From positions 1 through 55,872 of the IMG/VR virus record IMGVR_UViG_3300010158_000084: a stretch of 55,872 nt of DNA; one strand, given 5' to 3'. The stretch's first letter is position 1. Each line of letters opens with the position of its first letter. Both the position numbers and the translations under genes were made by a program. Source of the stretch: a virus. Positions 25,034 through 32,895 of this stretch are shown piece after piece. The notes under the pieces are model-generated. The model searched no databases. It was not told where the DNA came from and worked only from the letters and a program-made list of their open reading frames with translations.

Positions 25034-28000
25034 ATGATATACAAAAGAATAACAGATTTTACAAATTATAATGATTTATCAGGATATGATAATCTATTAT
25101 TAGATCACGAGCATGCTACGTTTAAAACTGAATTAAGTTCTGTTAAAGACTATATCATTAGAGAGATCAATATCGATCCGACTGTTATTAAGTTTAGTAC
25201 AGCTACCGTAATAAGTGACGGATCAATAACAAATGAAAAATTAGCATTAACTAGTGTATCAACTGGTAATATTCGAGATAACGCAATTACTGAAGTTAAA
25301 ATAGCAGATTCTAGTATATCAACTTCAAAATTGTCTAGTGCTAGTGTAACTTCTGATAAATTAGCAAATAATAGTGTCACTGTTAATAAAATTAATGACG
25401 GAGCAATTAATTCTTCCAAATTAGGAGAAAACAGTGTAATAGGTAGTAAATTAGCTGATAGTAGTGTATCAACTTCCAAAATTATAAATAATAATGTAAC
25501 AACAGAAAAATTAGCAGATGCCTGTATTACTAACACAAAATTAGGTTTGAGTAGTATAGCTACTAATAATATACAAGATGGTTCTATAACTTTAGAAAAA
25601 TTAGCAGCAGGAATAACAAATAATACAACTAATAATACAATTAATACTATTGATATTGGAAATCGTTCTATTACTACAGACAAAATAGCATTAACTAGTA
25701 TCACTACGGAATTAATAGCTGCTACTGCGGTTACTACAGACAAAATAGCATTAACTAGTATCACTACGGAATTAATAGCTGCTACTGCGGTTACTACCGC
25801 AAAAATTGCGTTGTCTAGTGTTACTACTGCACTATTAGCTAATAGTGCAGTTACTACCGCAAAAATTGCGTTGTCTAGTGTTACTACTGCACTATTAGCT
25901 AGTAGTGCAGTTACTACTGATAAATTAAATAATAGTGCAGTTACTACTGAAAAATTAAATGATAGTGCTGTCACCAATCTTAAATTAGCAGAAAATTCAG
26001 TCAAAAGCGGAAATCTTGACATAGGAGCAGTAACAAATTCAAAAATTGAAGATGCTACTATAAAAATAGGAAAAGTTCATTCAGAATTTGTTAAACCCGA
26101 AGGAGGACTCGAAATAACAACTACTGGACTGCAAATCAAATCTACTAATGTATCTGCTGGTGACACATTAAATTTTTTAAATAGCAAATGGGTATCCGGA
26201 AAGATGAAATTGAGTTCATTGGATAATGTAAATTATAACGAAGGAGCTAGTATTAGTTATAGTAAAACTTTATCTACATGGAGAGCATCAGATCCTCAGA
26301 TAGAAACGGTAACTGAACAAGGATATATTAAACAATTAGCAAAATGTGTGTCTACTCAAAATAATGCAGCAGCAATAACTACAGATAATAAAGTTATTGC
26401 ATGGGGTTTATTAGGAATTGAAAAATTTGGAACCGTAAATGCTTTATATTCCACACCAATAACTAATTATATGAGAGTTCCATTTTGGGTAAAATATGAT
26501 GGGTATAAAAATCCTGCATTATATATCCCATATGGAGGTGATTATTTAGATGAAAATCCAACAGAAGAAATTAAAGAATTATATTGGTCTAGATTTGCAG
26601 GAATGGCATTAGTGGGTCCAACAGGGAAAGAAGATTATGGTTCAGTATGGACTATAGGAACTAATACCGGAATTGCAAGTGCAGTATACGCCGATCCTTC
26701 GGGAGTAGCATTAACTAACGAAGGCGATCTTTTAATTTGTGATACAACTAATAATCAAATATTAAAAATAATTCCAGAAATTGAGAATAGAAGATTTAAT
26801 CAAACTAATATAGTTCTTCCCAAATTTATTATTAATAGTAGTCTACAAGTATTACCACCATCAAATCCTTTCGCAATTCCGTTAGTTGGAAACGGACCTG
26901 ATAATACATATTTTGCAACCGTAACTAATCAAATATGGAAGTATAATGAGTACGGACAAGGGTCTCCATTAAATAGTTCAAATGCGGCGGGTATAGTAGA
27001 TGGATTATCCAGTGTCGGCAGATTTAATCAGCCGTATGGAATCGCATATCATGCTGATGTTATATATGTGGCAGATTATCTCAATCATCGAATTCGTAAA
27101 ATAGATACCGAAGCAAATAACAGATCCATTACTACTATTGCGGGAGCATCAGCAACAATAACAACTAGTCCAGTTGGAAGTAAAGATGGTTCCGGAACTA
27201 ATAGTAGATTTCTTAGTCCAGTTGGTATGGTATATGATTCTGTACGTAATATATTATATGTATCAGAAGCTAGTACTGCGGTTACCGGAACTACTGCTCA
27301 GTGTGCGCATAGAATAAGAAAATTAGTATTTAATAATGCCACCTCTTTATGGGATGTTACTACTATTGCGGGAACTTTTAGTGCAGGATATGCAGATTCT
27401 AGTGTTGGTACTAATGCTAGATTTAAAAATCCAGAAGGATTAGCATTAGATTCTAATGGAGATATATTTGTAGCAGATTATCTCAATCATCGAATTCGTA
27501 AAATCGATAGAACTACATTTGCAGTTACTACATTTTTCGGGAATGGAACTGCTATATCTAAGGATGGTACAGGAATATTGGGTTCTACGAATGGTCCATA
27601 TGGAATAGTTATTAATAAATATAACGACGATATGTATATTTGTGAAAGAGGTGGTGATAAACTTAGAAAAATCACAAAAGCTGGTGTAGGTACAACTTAT
27701 AATAAATTACCAACTAGTACTTTAGGTCTTGGATGTGCTACAGATAAATCTACTGCTGGTTTTATTAAATGTAATATATATGATAAAGATATATTAGGTA
27801 ATACTAATGAAGTTAAATTTAAATCTATAAAAATGATGTCGGATAACGACAATATTACCGGAAATATGTTTGCTGCATTAGATAGCACGGATTCGTTGTG
27901 GGTATGGGGGTCGAGTCCAGATGGATGTTTAGGAATAGGAACAGTAGTGGCTAGTTGTTCATCATCTCCACCAGTAAAAGTGCATCAATTTAAAAATAAT

Positions 28001-28930
28001 GTAAAAGAATATGAATTTTGCAGTGGAGATACATCAAGTACTATATTATCTATAATAACAAAAGATAATAGATTGTATTCAGCGGGAGATAATACTATAG
28101 GTCAATTAGGAAGAGGATATACCGGTGTTGGTACTCAGAATGATACAACTATTTTTAGACCATGTAAAAAATGGACAACATCTAGTTATACAGTATCACA
28201 AGATGTTGATGATGCATATAAATTAGCAAAAACACCGTGGGGAGGATTCCATAATAATATATATATTAATACTTCTGGTAAATTATATTCGATGGGATTT
28301 GCTACATATGGAGTATTAGGAAATATGGATTATAACTTAGTTGGTAAAAATACTACATATAGATTGATTACGGGAGGAAATATAGGATCGGAAGTTTTTA
28401 ATAAAGTATTAATCACTGGATATGATGGAAATACCGTATTTGCATCAACTGATAGCGGAAAATTATATTCATGGGGAATGAACGGAACGACGAAAGGATT
28501 GACTCTAACTAACATTACAAGTTCTGTTTATGTATATACTCCTACTAGATGTTGGGACTATGATACCAAAACATTTGTAAGCAGTGTATGTTCTATATAT
28601 ACTTCAGATTCTTGGAGTTCTAATGTTGATAACTTTCATGCAGTTTCTTATATAGATTCTGATGAATATGCACATATTGGTGGGTATAATACAGATAATA
28701 ATTCACCAGATGATACATTGAATTTACCATATTTTAGAAAGATGCCATTAAAACATATTAAAAATATTATATTAGGCTGTAATACTACAGATATAACAAC
28801 TGGACCACAGCACTATTATACAATATTTCATAAAACTAATGGTACATTATATGGTATTGGAACAAATAATAATTATATATTAACACCTTCTACTGGATTT
28901 GATATTAAATCTGCGACAAAAATGATATAA
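25034..28930 (+). CDS. Giant tail fibre/adhesin with coiled repeats, NHL propeller and RCC1-like repeats
   Basis: A 1298-residue protein. Residues 1-60 are an attachment-like head. Residues about 60-345 are about 25 copies of a 10-residue repeat of the type (S/A)VTTxKLAxx, which stacks as a trimeric stalk; part is a recent DNA-level duplication. Residues about 440-500 begin RCC1-like repeats (VIAWGLLGIEKFG). Residues about 540-890 carry an NHL propeller with the unit VADYLNHRIRKID twice identical. Residues about 930-1298 return to RCC1-like units: LWVWGSSPDGCLGIG, LYSAGDNTIGQLGRG, LYSMGFATYGVLGN, LYSWGMNG. Two types of propeller on one stalk suggests multi-valent host binding. The combination is unusual. 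Confidence 0.85.
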   Translation: MIYKRITDFTNYNDLSGYDNLLLDHEHATFKTELSSVKDYIIREINIDPTVIKFSTATVISDGSITNEKLALTSVSTGNIRDNAITEVKIADSSISTSKLSSASVTSDKLANNSVTVNKINDGAINSSKLGENSVIGSKLADSSVSTSKIINNNVTTEKLADACITNTKLGLSSIATNNIQDGSITLEKLAAGITNNTTNNTINTIDIGNRSITTDKIALTSITTELIAATAVTTDKIALTSITTELIAATAVTTAKIALSSVTTALLANSAVTTAKIALSSVTTALLASSAVTTDKLNNSAVTTEKLNDSAVTNLKLAENSVKSGNLDIGAVTNSKIEDATIKIGKVHSEFVKPEGGLEITTTGLQIKSTNVSAGDTLNFLNSKWVSGKMKLSSLDNVNYNEGASISYSKTLSTWRASDPQIETVTEQGYIKQLAKCVSTQNNAAAITTDNKVIAWGLLGIEKFGTVNALYSTPITNYMRVPFWVKYDGYKNPALYIPYGGDYLDENPTEEIKELYWSRFAGMALVGPTGKEDYGSVWTIGTNTGIASAVYADPSGVALTNEGDLLICDTTNNQILKIIPEIENRRFNQTNIVLPKFIINSSLQVLPPSNPFAIPLVGNGPDNTYFATVTNQIWKYNEYGQGSPLNSSNAAGIVDGLSSVGRFNQPYGIAYHADVIYVADYLNHRIRKIDTEANNRSITTIAGASATITTSPVGSKDGSGTNSRFLSPVGMVYDSVRNILYVSEASTAVTGTTAQCAHRIRKLVFNNATSLWDVTTIAGTFSAGYADSSVGTNARFKNPEGLALDSNGDIFVADYLNHRIRKIDRTTFAVTTFFGNGTAISKDGTGILGSTNGPYGIVINKYNDDMYICERGGDKLRKITKAGVGTTYNKLPTSTLGLGCATDKSTAGFIKCNIYDKDILGNTNEVKFKSIKMMSDNDNITGNMFAALDSTDSLWVWGSSPDGCLGIGTVVASCSSSPPVKVHQFKNNVKEYEFCSGDTSSTILSIITKDNRLYSAGDNTIGQLGRGYTGVGTQNDTTIFRPCKKWTTSSYTVSQDVDDAYKLAKTPWGGFHNNIYINTSGKLYSMGFATYGVLGNMDYNLVGKNTTYRLITGGNIGSEVFNKVLITGYDGNTVFASTDSGKLYSWGMNGTTKGLTLTNITSSVYVYTPTRCWDYDTKTFVSSVCSIYTSDSWSSNVDNFHAVSYIDSDEYAHIGGYNTDNNSPDDTLNLPYFRKMPLKHIKNIILGCNTTDITTGPQHYYTIFHKTNGTLYGIGTNNNYILTPSTGFDIKSATKMI
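25671..25910 (+). repeat. Tandem 60-bp duplications inside the giant fibre gene
   Basis: Two adjacent 60-base units (25671-25730 and 25731-25790) are identical, and the next two (25791-25850 and 25851-25910) differ from each other at one base in the first 58 or so. Each unit encodes two 10-residue stalk repeats. The frame is kept, so copy-number change would alter stalk length. Confidence 0.9.
27071..27102 (+). repeat. 32-bp exact direct repeat in NHL region (second copy 27473-27504)
   Basis: The same 32 bases occur at 27071-27102 and 27473-27504, both encoding ADYLNHRIRK. Flanking NHL repeats differ widely in codons, so exact identity suggests recent conversion or strong constraint. It could support recombination between repeats, losing 402 bases in frame. 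Confidence 0.85.
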
Positions 28931-28934
28931 TATA

Positions 28935-29696
28935 TTAATTATTTAAATCGTATGTCCCATAAACTGACGTATCATTGACACCCATATCAATGATAAATCG
29001 TTTACTATCATTATCGGCACATTCCGAATAGGATTTCGGTGCAGAAGATACTTCATCGGTAATGGTACTGGAAACTTTCCCATAAAAACTATCATCTGTG
29101 ATTTGATCGTTAGCAGTTTCTTGTGGTAAACCGGGTTCCCAGCTATATTCTAATCTTTTAGCAGTAATTTTCCAACCATAATGACCACCTAAAGGATTGA
29201 TACTATCTCCTATATCTTGATCTCGACGTTCTGTTATTTGGAAAAAATTTCCACTCCTTCCTCCTACTCGATCATTTCCATATTCAGTCATACGAAATAC
29301 ATCTCCAGATTTGGGTTCTATAATTTGTTGTATAATATTATATATAGTTTGCCCAGACATCGAATTATAAAAATTATTAAATGCTAAATATCCGACAACT
29401 TCGTCATCAGATTGAAACCCGAACTTGCTTAAAGATAGGCTACTTTCATTTAAGTTTATTATCATTTTCATTGGTATCGGACCTTGATATATGCTAGTAG
29501 GTTCTTCCCCATATATAGTATCTGCACCGGAGGTCGTCGTAGTATTAATCCAATAATCTATTTTTTGTCCCATGCTTTGTACCATCTCTTCTGCTACATT
29601 GGAAAGCACTTGACGATCTGGTTGTAATCTAGTTTTGTCATATAGCTCATAGCATAAGCTACCATTACCAGCACCGGAATAATAACAATTTGACAT
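28935..29696 (-). CDS. 14: Neck protein (T4 gp14-like)
   Basis: A 253-residue minus-strand protein, matching T4 gp14 in length (256). The order of elements fits the gp14 family: an N-terminal helix with EEMVQSMGQKIDYWINTT, then DTIYGEEPTSIYQGPIPMKM, a strand pair FGFQSDDEVVGYLAF, then EPKSGDVFRMTEYGNDR, RSGNFFQITERRD and HYGWKITAKRLEYSWEPG. gp14 with gp13 closes the head and joins it to the tail. The match is by remembered pattern and should be tested with a profile search. It follows the 103-residue gene by one base and shares its promoter. Nearby terminase and sheath genes fit a head-tail joining role. Confidence 0.65.
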   Translation of the reverse strand: MSNCYYSGAGNGSLCYELYDKTRLQPDRQVLSNVAEEMVQSMGQKIDYWINTTTTSGADTIYGEEPTSIYQGPIPMKMIINLNESSLSLSKFGFQSDDEVVGYLAFNNFYNSMSGQTIYNIIQQIIEPKSGDVFRMTEYGNDRVGGRSGNFFQITERRDQDIGDSINPLGGHYGWKITAKRLEYSWEPGLPQETANDQITDDSFYGKVSSTITDEVSSAPKSYSECADNDSKRFIIDMGVNDTSVYGTYDLNN

Positions 29697-29697
29697 A

Positions 29698-30009
29698 TTA
29701 TCGTTTTTCCTTTCGAATTCCTAATGGAGTTTTTACTATTACAAATTTACTTTTACCTAATCTTCTGGCTTTACCCATTGGAATGTTGTCTATATTTATA
29801 TTATATTTGTTAGATATATCTACATTATCTTTAGGATTCATAACTCCTAATTTATGTTCTTTGTCTTTATTAACATAGTTAATATCACTACGATCTTTAT
29901 GTCTTCTGGCAATCAGACCAGTTTTATTAGGATTTATTAAAACGGAATCTCTTCTATGATATGGATTGGCGAGTTCCATCATTAAATAAAAATCTTTAAA
30001 GGTCATCAT
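29698..30009 (-). CDS. Small basic late protein of unknown function (103 aa)
   Basis: A 103-residue, Lys/Arg-rich protein starting MMTFKDFYLMMELANPYHRR. It has a short helix, then an extended basic region (GLIARRHKDRSDINYVNKDKE) and the C-terminus KSKFVIVKTPLGIRKEKR. No family is recognised. The basic, extended character could fit DNA or capsid binding. Two adjacent ATGs (30009 and 30006) are possible starts; the first keeps the 5-base late promoter gap. Operon leader with the neck gene at 29696. Confidence 0.55.
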   Translation of the reverse strand: MMTFKDFYLMMELANPYHRRDSVLINPNKTGLIARRHKDRSDINYVNKDKEHKLGVMNPKDNVDISNKYNINIDNIPMGKARRLGKSKFVIVKTPLGIRKEKR

Positions 30010-30014
30010 ATTAC

Positions 30015-30021
30015 TATTTAG
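30015..30021 (-). promoter_or_regulatory. Late-type promoter core for the 30009/29696 operon
   Basis: Minus strand CTAAATA, 5 bases before the ATG at 30009. It lies directly beside the terminator at 30024-30056 of the upstream minus-strand gene. Confidence 0.6.
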
Positions 30022-30023
30022 TC

Positions 30024-30056
30024 AAAAAATAAAGGGGACTCCGAAGAGTCCCCTTT
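30024..30056 (-). terminator. Strong intrinsic terminator with UUCG loop (minus strand)
   Basis: An 11-base-pair perfect stem (30031-30041 with 30046-30056). On the minus strand the loop is UUCG closed by C-G, the extra-stable tetraloop common in T4 terminators, followed by a T-rich run. It ends the 30711 gene and insulates it from the 30009 promoter. Confidence 0.85.
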
Positions 30057-30081
30057 AAAAGTTTTAAATTTTATTTATATA

Positions 30082-30711
30082 TTAAGGATGGAAAACTGAT
30101 TTTCCAGATCCGCTAACATTAGCAGCCCGTCCATTAGCTTTCATGGACTTTCCATCATCATACTTAGTACTGGCAGGCATGTACTTTTCAGTACCGGGAG
30201 TCTGAGAGGTTTTCTCAGCTTTACCGTGAGCTGAAGTTTTTGCAGCCATAGCTCCAGTTACAGTTTGGTTCTTGTTTCTTAAAGATTCTCCTTTATTTGC
30301 GAAGGGAACATAACCTGATTGGGGAGATTCTTTTAGTTCTCCTTCTTTTTCTTCATCAGTTTCTTCCTTTTCTTGTGCGTCTTCTTCGGCATCCCAGCTT
30401 TCGGAAGATTCGTCACCGAAAGATTCTCCACCACCTTCTTGGCCTTCTTCTGTTCCACCTTCTAGACCTTTTTCTCCATTTCCTTCTTGACCTTCTTCGG
30501 AATTACCTAGTACACCACCAAGCATATCATATAATGCCTGTGCAGTAGCTTTGTCTAATGTTAGTGTTACTTGATCTTCTTGACCTTCTTCGTTTCCGAA
30601 TTCGCCAGAGCCTGAATCGGCACCAGCATCACCAGTAGGATCTATACCTAATGCTTGTTCGTCACTTTCCATTACTTCTTCGAATAGTTTTTCAAATAGA
30701 GATTTGCTCAT
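30082..30711 (-). CDS. Acidic scaffold-like late protein (209 aa)
   Basis: A 209-residue minus-strand protein. A longer reading from 30786 is rejected because the late promoter core is 5 bases before 30711. The N-terminus MSKSLFEKLFEEVMESDEQ is followed by an acidic Gly/Glu-rich region (residues 25-130, e.g. GNSEEGQEGNGEKGLEGG) with an embedded helix VTLTLDKATAQALYDMLGGVLGN. The C-terminal 80 residues are Lys/Ser/Ala-rich and basic. Composition suits a prohead core or virion decoration protein, but no homology is recognised. Its codons use more G/C than neighbours, suggesting abundant product, and a strong private terminator follows. It is divergent from the terminase gene. Confidence 0.7.
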   Translation of the reverse strand: MSKSLFEKLFEEVMESDEQALGIDPTGDAGADSGSGEFGNEEGQEDQVTLTLDKATAQALYDMLGGVLGNSEEGQEGNGEKGLEGGTEEGQEGGGESFGDESSESWDAEEDAQEKEETDEEKEGELKESPQSGYVPFANKGESLRNKNQTVTGAMAAKTSAHGKAEKTSQTPGTEKYMPASTKYDDGKSMKANGRAANVSGSGKSVFHP

Positions 30712-30716
30712 ATTTT

Positions 30717-30723
30717 TATTTAC
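30717..30723 (-). promoter_or_regulatory. Late-type promoter core for the 30711 gene
   Basis: Minus strand GTAAATA, 5 bases before the ATG at 30711. Confidence 0.55.
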
Positions 30724-30772
30724 TCTCGAATGTATTATTTTTTGAAGTTTTTTTAATTTTTTTTCATTTTTG

Positions 30773-30779
30773 TTAAGTA
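30773..30779 (+). promoter_or_regulatory. Variant late-type promoter core for the terminase gene
   Basis: TTAAGTA, one mismatch from TTAAATA, with exactly 5 bases to the ATG at 30785. The mismatch may give low expression, which suits a packaging motor. Confidence 0.4.
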
Positions 30780-30784
30780 TATAC

Positions 30785-32887
30785 ATGCCTAGAATACCAA
30801 AAAAAGAAATTTACATGAATAATCCAGCCCTACCAACAGTAGAGGCTCAGTTCGAATGGACACCAGAAATGGTTGCAGATTTGAAAAAATGTAAAGAAAA
30901 TATTTTACATTTTGCCGAAAATCATTTTTATATTGTCAATGCAGATGACGGAAGAATTAAAATACGATTACATTCTTTTCAAAAAAAAGCACTTAGAATG
31001 ATTAGAGATAATAGATTTAGTTTATTTTTGTTTAGTAGACAGGTAGGTAAAAGTACAATTGCTACTATATTTTTATTATGGGTAGCAATGTTTCAAGATG
31101 ATCAAAGAATATTGCTTGTAGCAAATAAAGAAAATACCGCAAAAGAAATTTTTAGGCGAGTTAGATTTGCATATGAAAATCTTCCGAATTGGTTAAAAGC
31201 ACCAATTCAATATTATGGGCTAGAAGCTATGGAATTAGCAAATGGATCTCGTATATCTATAACTACTACAACAGGAACTGCTGGTAGAGGATCTATGGCT
31301 AATATATTATTTGTCGATGAAGCCGACTGGATAGAACCTAATATGCTCGATGAATTTTGGGCATCGGTATATCCAATTATTTCATCATCGACTAAATCTA
31401 AAATTATTATGGCATCTACTCCAAGAGATACTTCTGGATTATTTTATAAATTATATGATGGATCGGTAAAAGGTACAAACGAATGGGTTCATATGAAGGT
31501 GCTTTGGAATGAAGTTCCCGGACGAGACGAAAAATGGAAAAAACAAACTGTAGGTTCTTTATCAGATATAGGAATGTGGAAGAGGGAATTTGAATGTGTC
31601 GATGGGAAAACCCTCATTACCATACTAAATAGTAATAATGAAGAGCAGCAAATCACAATTGAAGAATTGTACAAATCATTCGAATTAAATAAAAACAATA
31701 TAAAAATATTAACTCCTAATGGATTTGAGCCATTTTCTGGTATTCAAAAATTAACAAAAGATTGTTTAGAATTAATATTAACTACTACATCACTAAAATG
31801 TAGTAAAAATCATAGAGTTTTAACTAAATCTGGTGAATTTAAAATTGCCGAAGAATTAAAAATAAATGATGAAATACAAATAAAAAATGGATTTGATAAT
31901 ATTATCGAAATTAAATGTATTGGATCTTTACAAGTTTATGATTTATTAAATGTAGAATCTAATCAATATTACACAAATGATATCGTATCTCATAATTGCG
32001 AATTTGATGAAGTGGGAGAATCTGCAATAGATGGTGATCTTTTTGATAATATGAAAAGATATACAATGGAACCCATGTTTGTATATGATGATGGGAAATA
32101 TTTATTATGGGAAAGACCAAACGATCAAAAAATTTATGTGGCAGGAGTTGATATAGCAGAAGGAGTAGGAAAAGATGCCTCGGTTATACAGATTTTAGAC
32201 ATCACAGAACCCAAAACAATAAAACAAGTAGCAGTTTATCATAATAATAAAATTACACCATCAGAATTTACTCCAAAATTAAGAGAAATTCTACAACATT
32301 GGGGAGATCCATTAGCAATGATAGAACGAAATAATTGCGGAGGACAAGTTGTAGATAATTTAAAAAAGGATTTTAATTATGATAATATTGTAAATTGGGG
32401 TATTAATAAAGTTGCAAACAGAAAATCTTTGCAATATGGAATAGTAGCTCATACTAATACTAAATACGATGCGGTAATGAATCAAAGATATTGGATTAAT
32501 ACTATGAAATCTATACAGATCAACGATATTAATACAATATTAGAATTAAAAGATTTTGTTAGGCATCCAAATAAAACATGGGGGGCTAAACACGGGGCAC
32601 ATGATGATCGGGTTATGTCTTTAGCATGGGCATTAATGATATTACACGAAGATATAGCCCCAGTATATTTTGATATTATAGAAAAAAACGAAAGTAGTAA
32701 ACCAGTATTAATAAAATCTATGGATTATGGTATAAAATATTTTAACAATCCTTCTTCTATATATAATAACGAAAAAAATGGAATAGGTGGTGATGCATTA
32801 CCTATTATAATAGGAGGTTCTAATGAATCATTGAATCCGGAATATGATGATTTGTTTTCGCAAGGATGGAAACCGTTTTTCACTTAA
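30785..32887 (+). CDS. 17: Large terminase subunit (T4 gp17-like) interrupted by an in-frame mini-intein
   Basis: A 700-residue precursor; 566 residues after removal of the intein, close to T4 gp17 (610). The DNA-packaging ATPase has Walker A SRQVGKST (residues 84-91) and Walker B ILFVDEADW near 174. The RNase H-like nuclease has VAGVDIAEGVGKDA near 453 and HGAHDDRVMSLAWALM near 615. Between them residues 271-404 are an intein, beginning with Cys and ending His-Asn before a Cys. The extein halves rejoin as WKREFE-CEFDEVGESAIDGD, matching the T4 segment that leads into the nuclease. ATG 30785 is chosen over TTG 30770 by promoter spacing; ATG 30815 is an alternative. A complete reading frame supports splicing. 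Confidence 0.95.
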   Translation: MPRIPKKEIYMNNPALPTVEAQFEWTPEMVADLKKCKENILHFAENHFYIVNADDGRIKIRLHSFQKKALRMIRDNRFSLFLFSRQVGKSTIATIFLLWVAMFQDDQRILLVANKENTAKEIFRRVRFAYENLPNWLKAPIQYYGLEAMELANGSRISITTTTGTAGRGSMANILFVDEADWIEPNMLDEFWASVYPIISSSTKSKIIMASTPRDTSGLFYKLYDGSVKGTNEWVHMKVLWNEVPGRDEKWKKQTVGSLSDIGMWKREFECVDGKTLITILNSNNEEQQITIEELYKSFELNKNNIKILTPNGFEPFSGIQKLTKDCLELILTTTSLKCSKNHRVLTKSGEFKIAEELKINDEIQIKNGFDNIIEIKCIGSLQVYDLLNVESNQYYTNDIVSHNCEFDEVGESAIDGDLFDNMKRYTMEPMFVYDDGKYLLWERPNDQKIYVAGVDIAEGVGKDASVIQILDITEPKTIKQVAVYHNNKITPSEFTPKLREILQHWGDPLAMIERNNCGGQVVDNLKKDFNYDNIVNWGINKVANRKSLQYGIVAHTNTKYDAVMNQRYWINTMKSIQINDINTILELKDFVRHPNKTWGAKHGAHDDRVMSLAWALMILHEDIAPVYFDIIEKNESSKPVLIKSMDYGIKYFNNPSSIYNNEKNGIGGDALPIIIGGSNESLNPEYDDLFSQGWKPFFT
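31595..31996 (+). other. Mini-intein (134 residues) in terminase, no homing endonuclease
   Basis: Block A is CVDGKTLITI with the nucleophile Cys1. Block B is SLKCSKNHRVLTKSG with its conserved His. Block F is LQVYDLLNVESNQYYTNDIV and block G is SHN, followed by Cys as the +1 extein residue. These are the splicing motifs of class 1 inteins. There is no LAGLIDADG or HNH segment in only 134 residues, so it can splice but cannot home by itself. This is near the smallest length known for natural inteins (for example 134 for a Methanothermobacter RIR1 intein). Confidence 0.93.
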
Positions 32888-32890
32888 ATA
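32884..32890 (+). promoter_or_regulatory. Late-type promoter core for the 32896 gene
   Basis: TTAAATA overlapping the terminase stop codon, 5 bases before the ATG at 32896. Confidence 0.5.
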
Positions 32891-32895
32891 ATAAC

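Noticed and set aside
25671-25910. Regular 60-base repeats considered as a CRISPR array
   Set aside because: There are no unique spacers; the repeats are contiguous, translated in frame and encode a fibre stalk.
25150-26022. A long minus-strand open frame of 290 codons
   Set aside because: It is the antisense shadow of the repetitive stalk of the giant fibre gene. The low-complexity product has no start signal, and the plus-strand protein is clear.
30712-30786. N-terminal extension of the acidic minus-strand gene to 30786
   Set aside because: It would read through its own late promoter core and into the terminase start; the ATG at 30711 has the standard 5-base gap.
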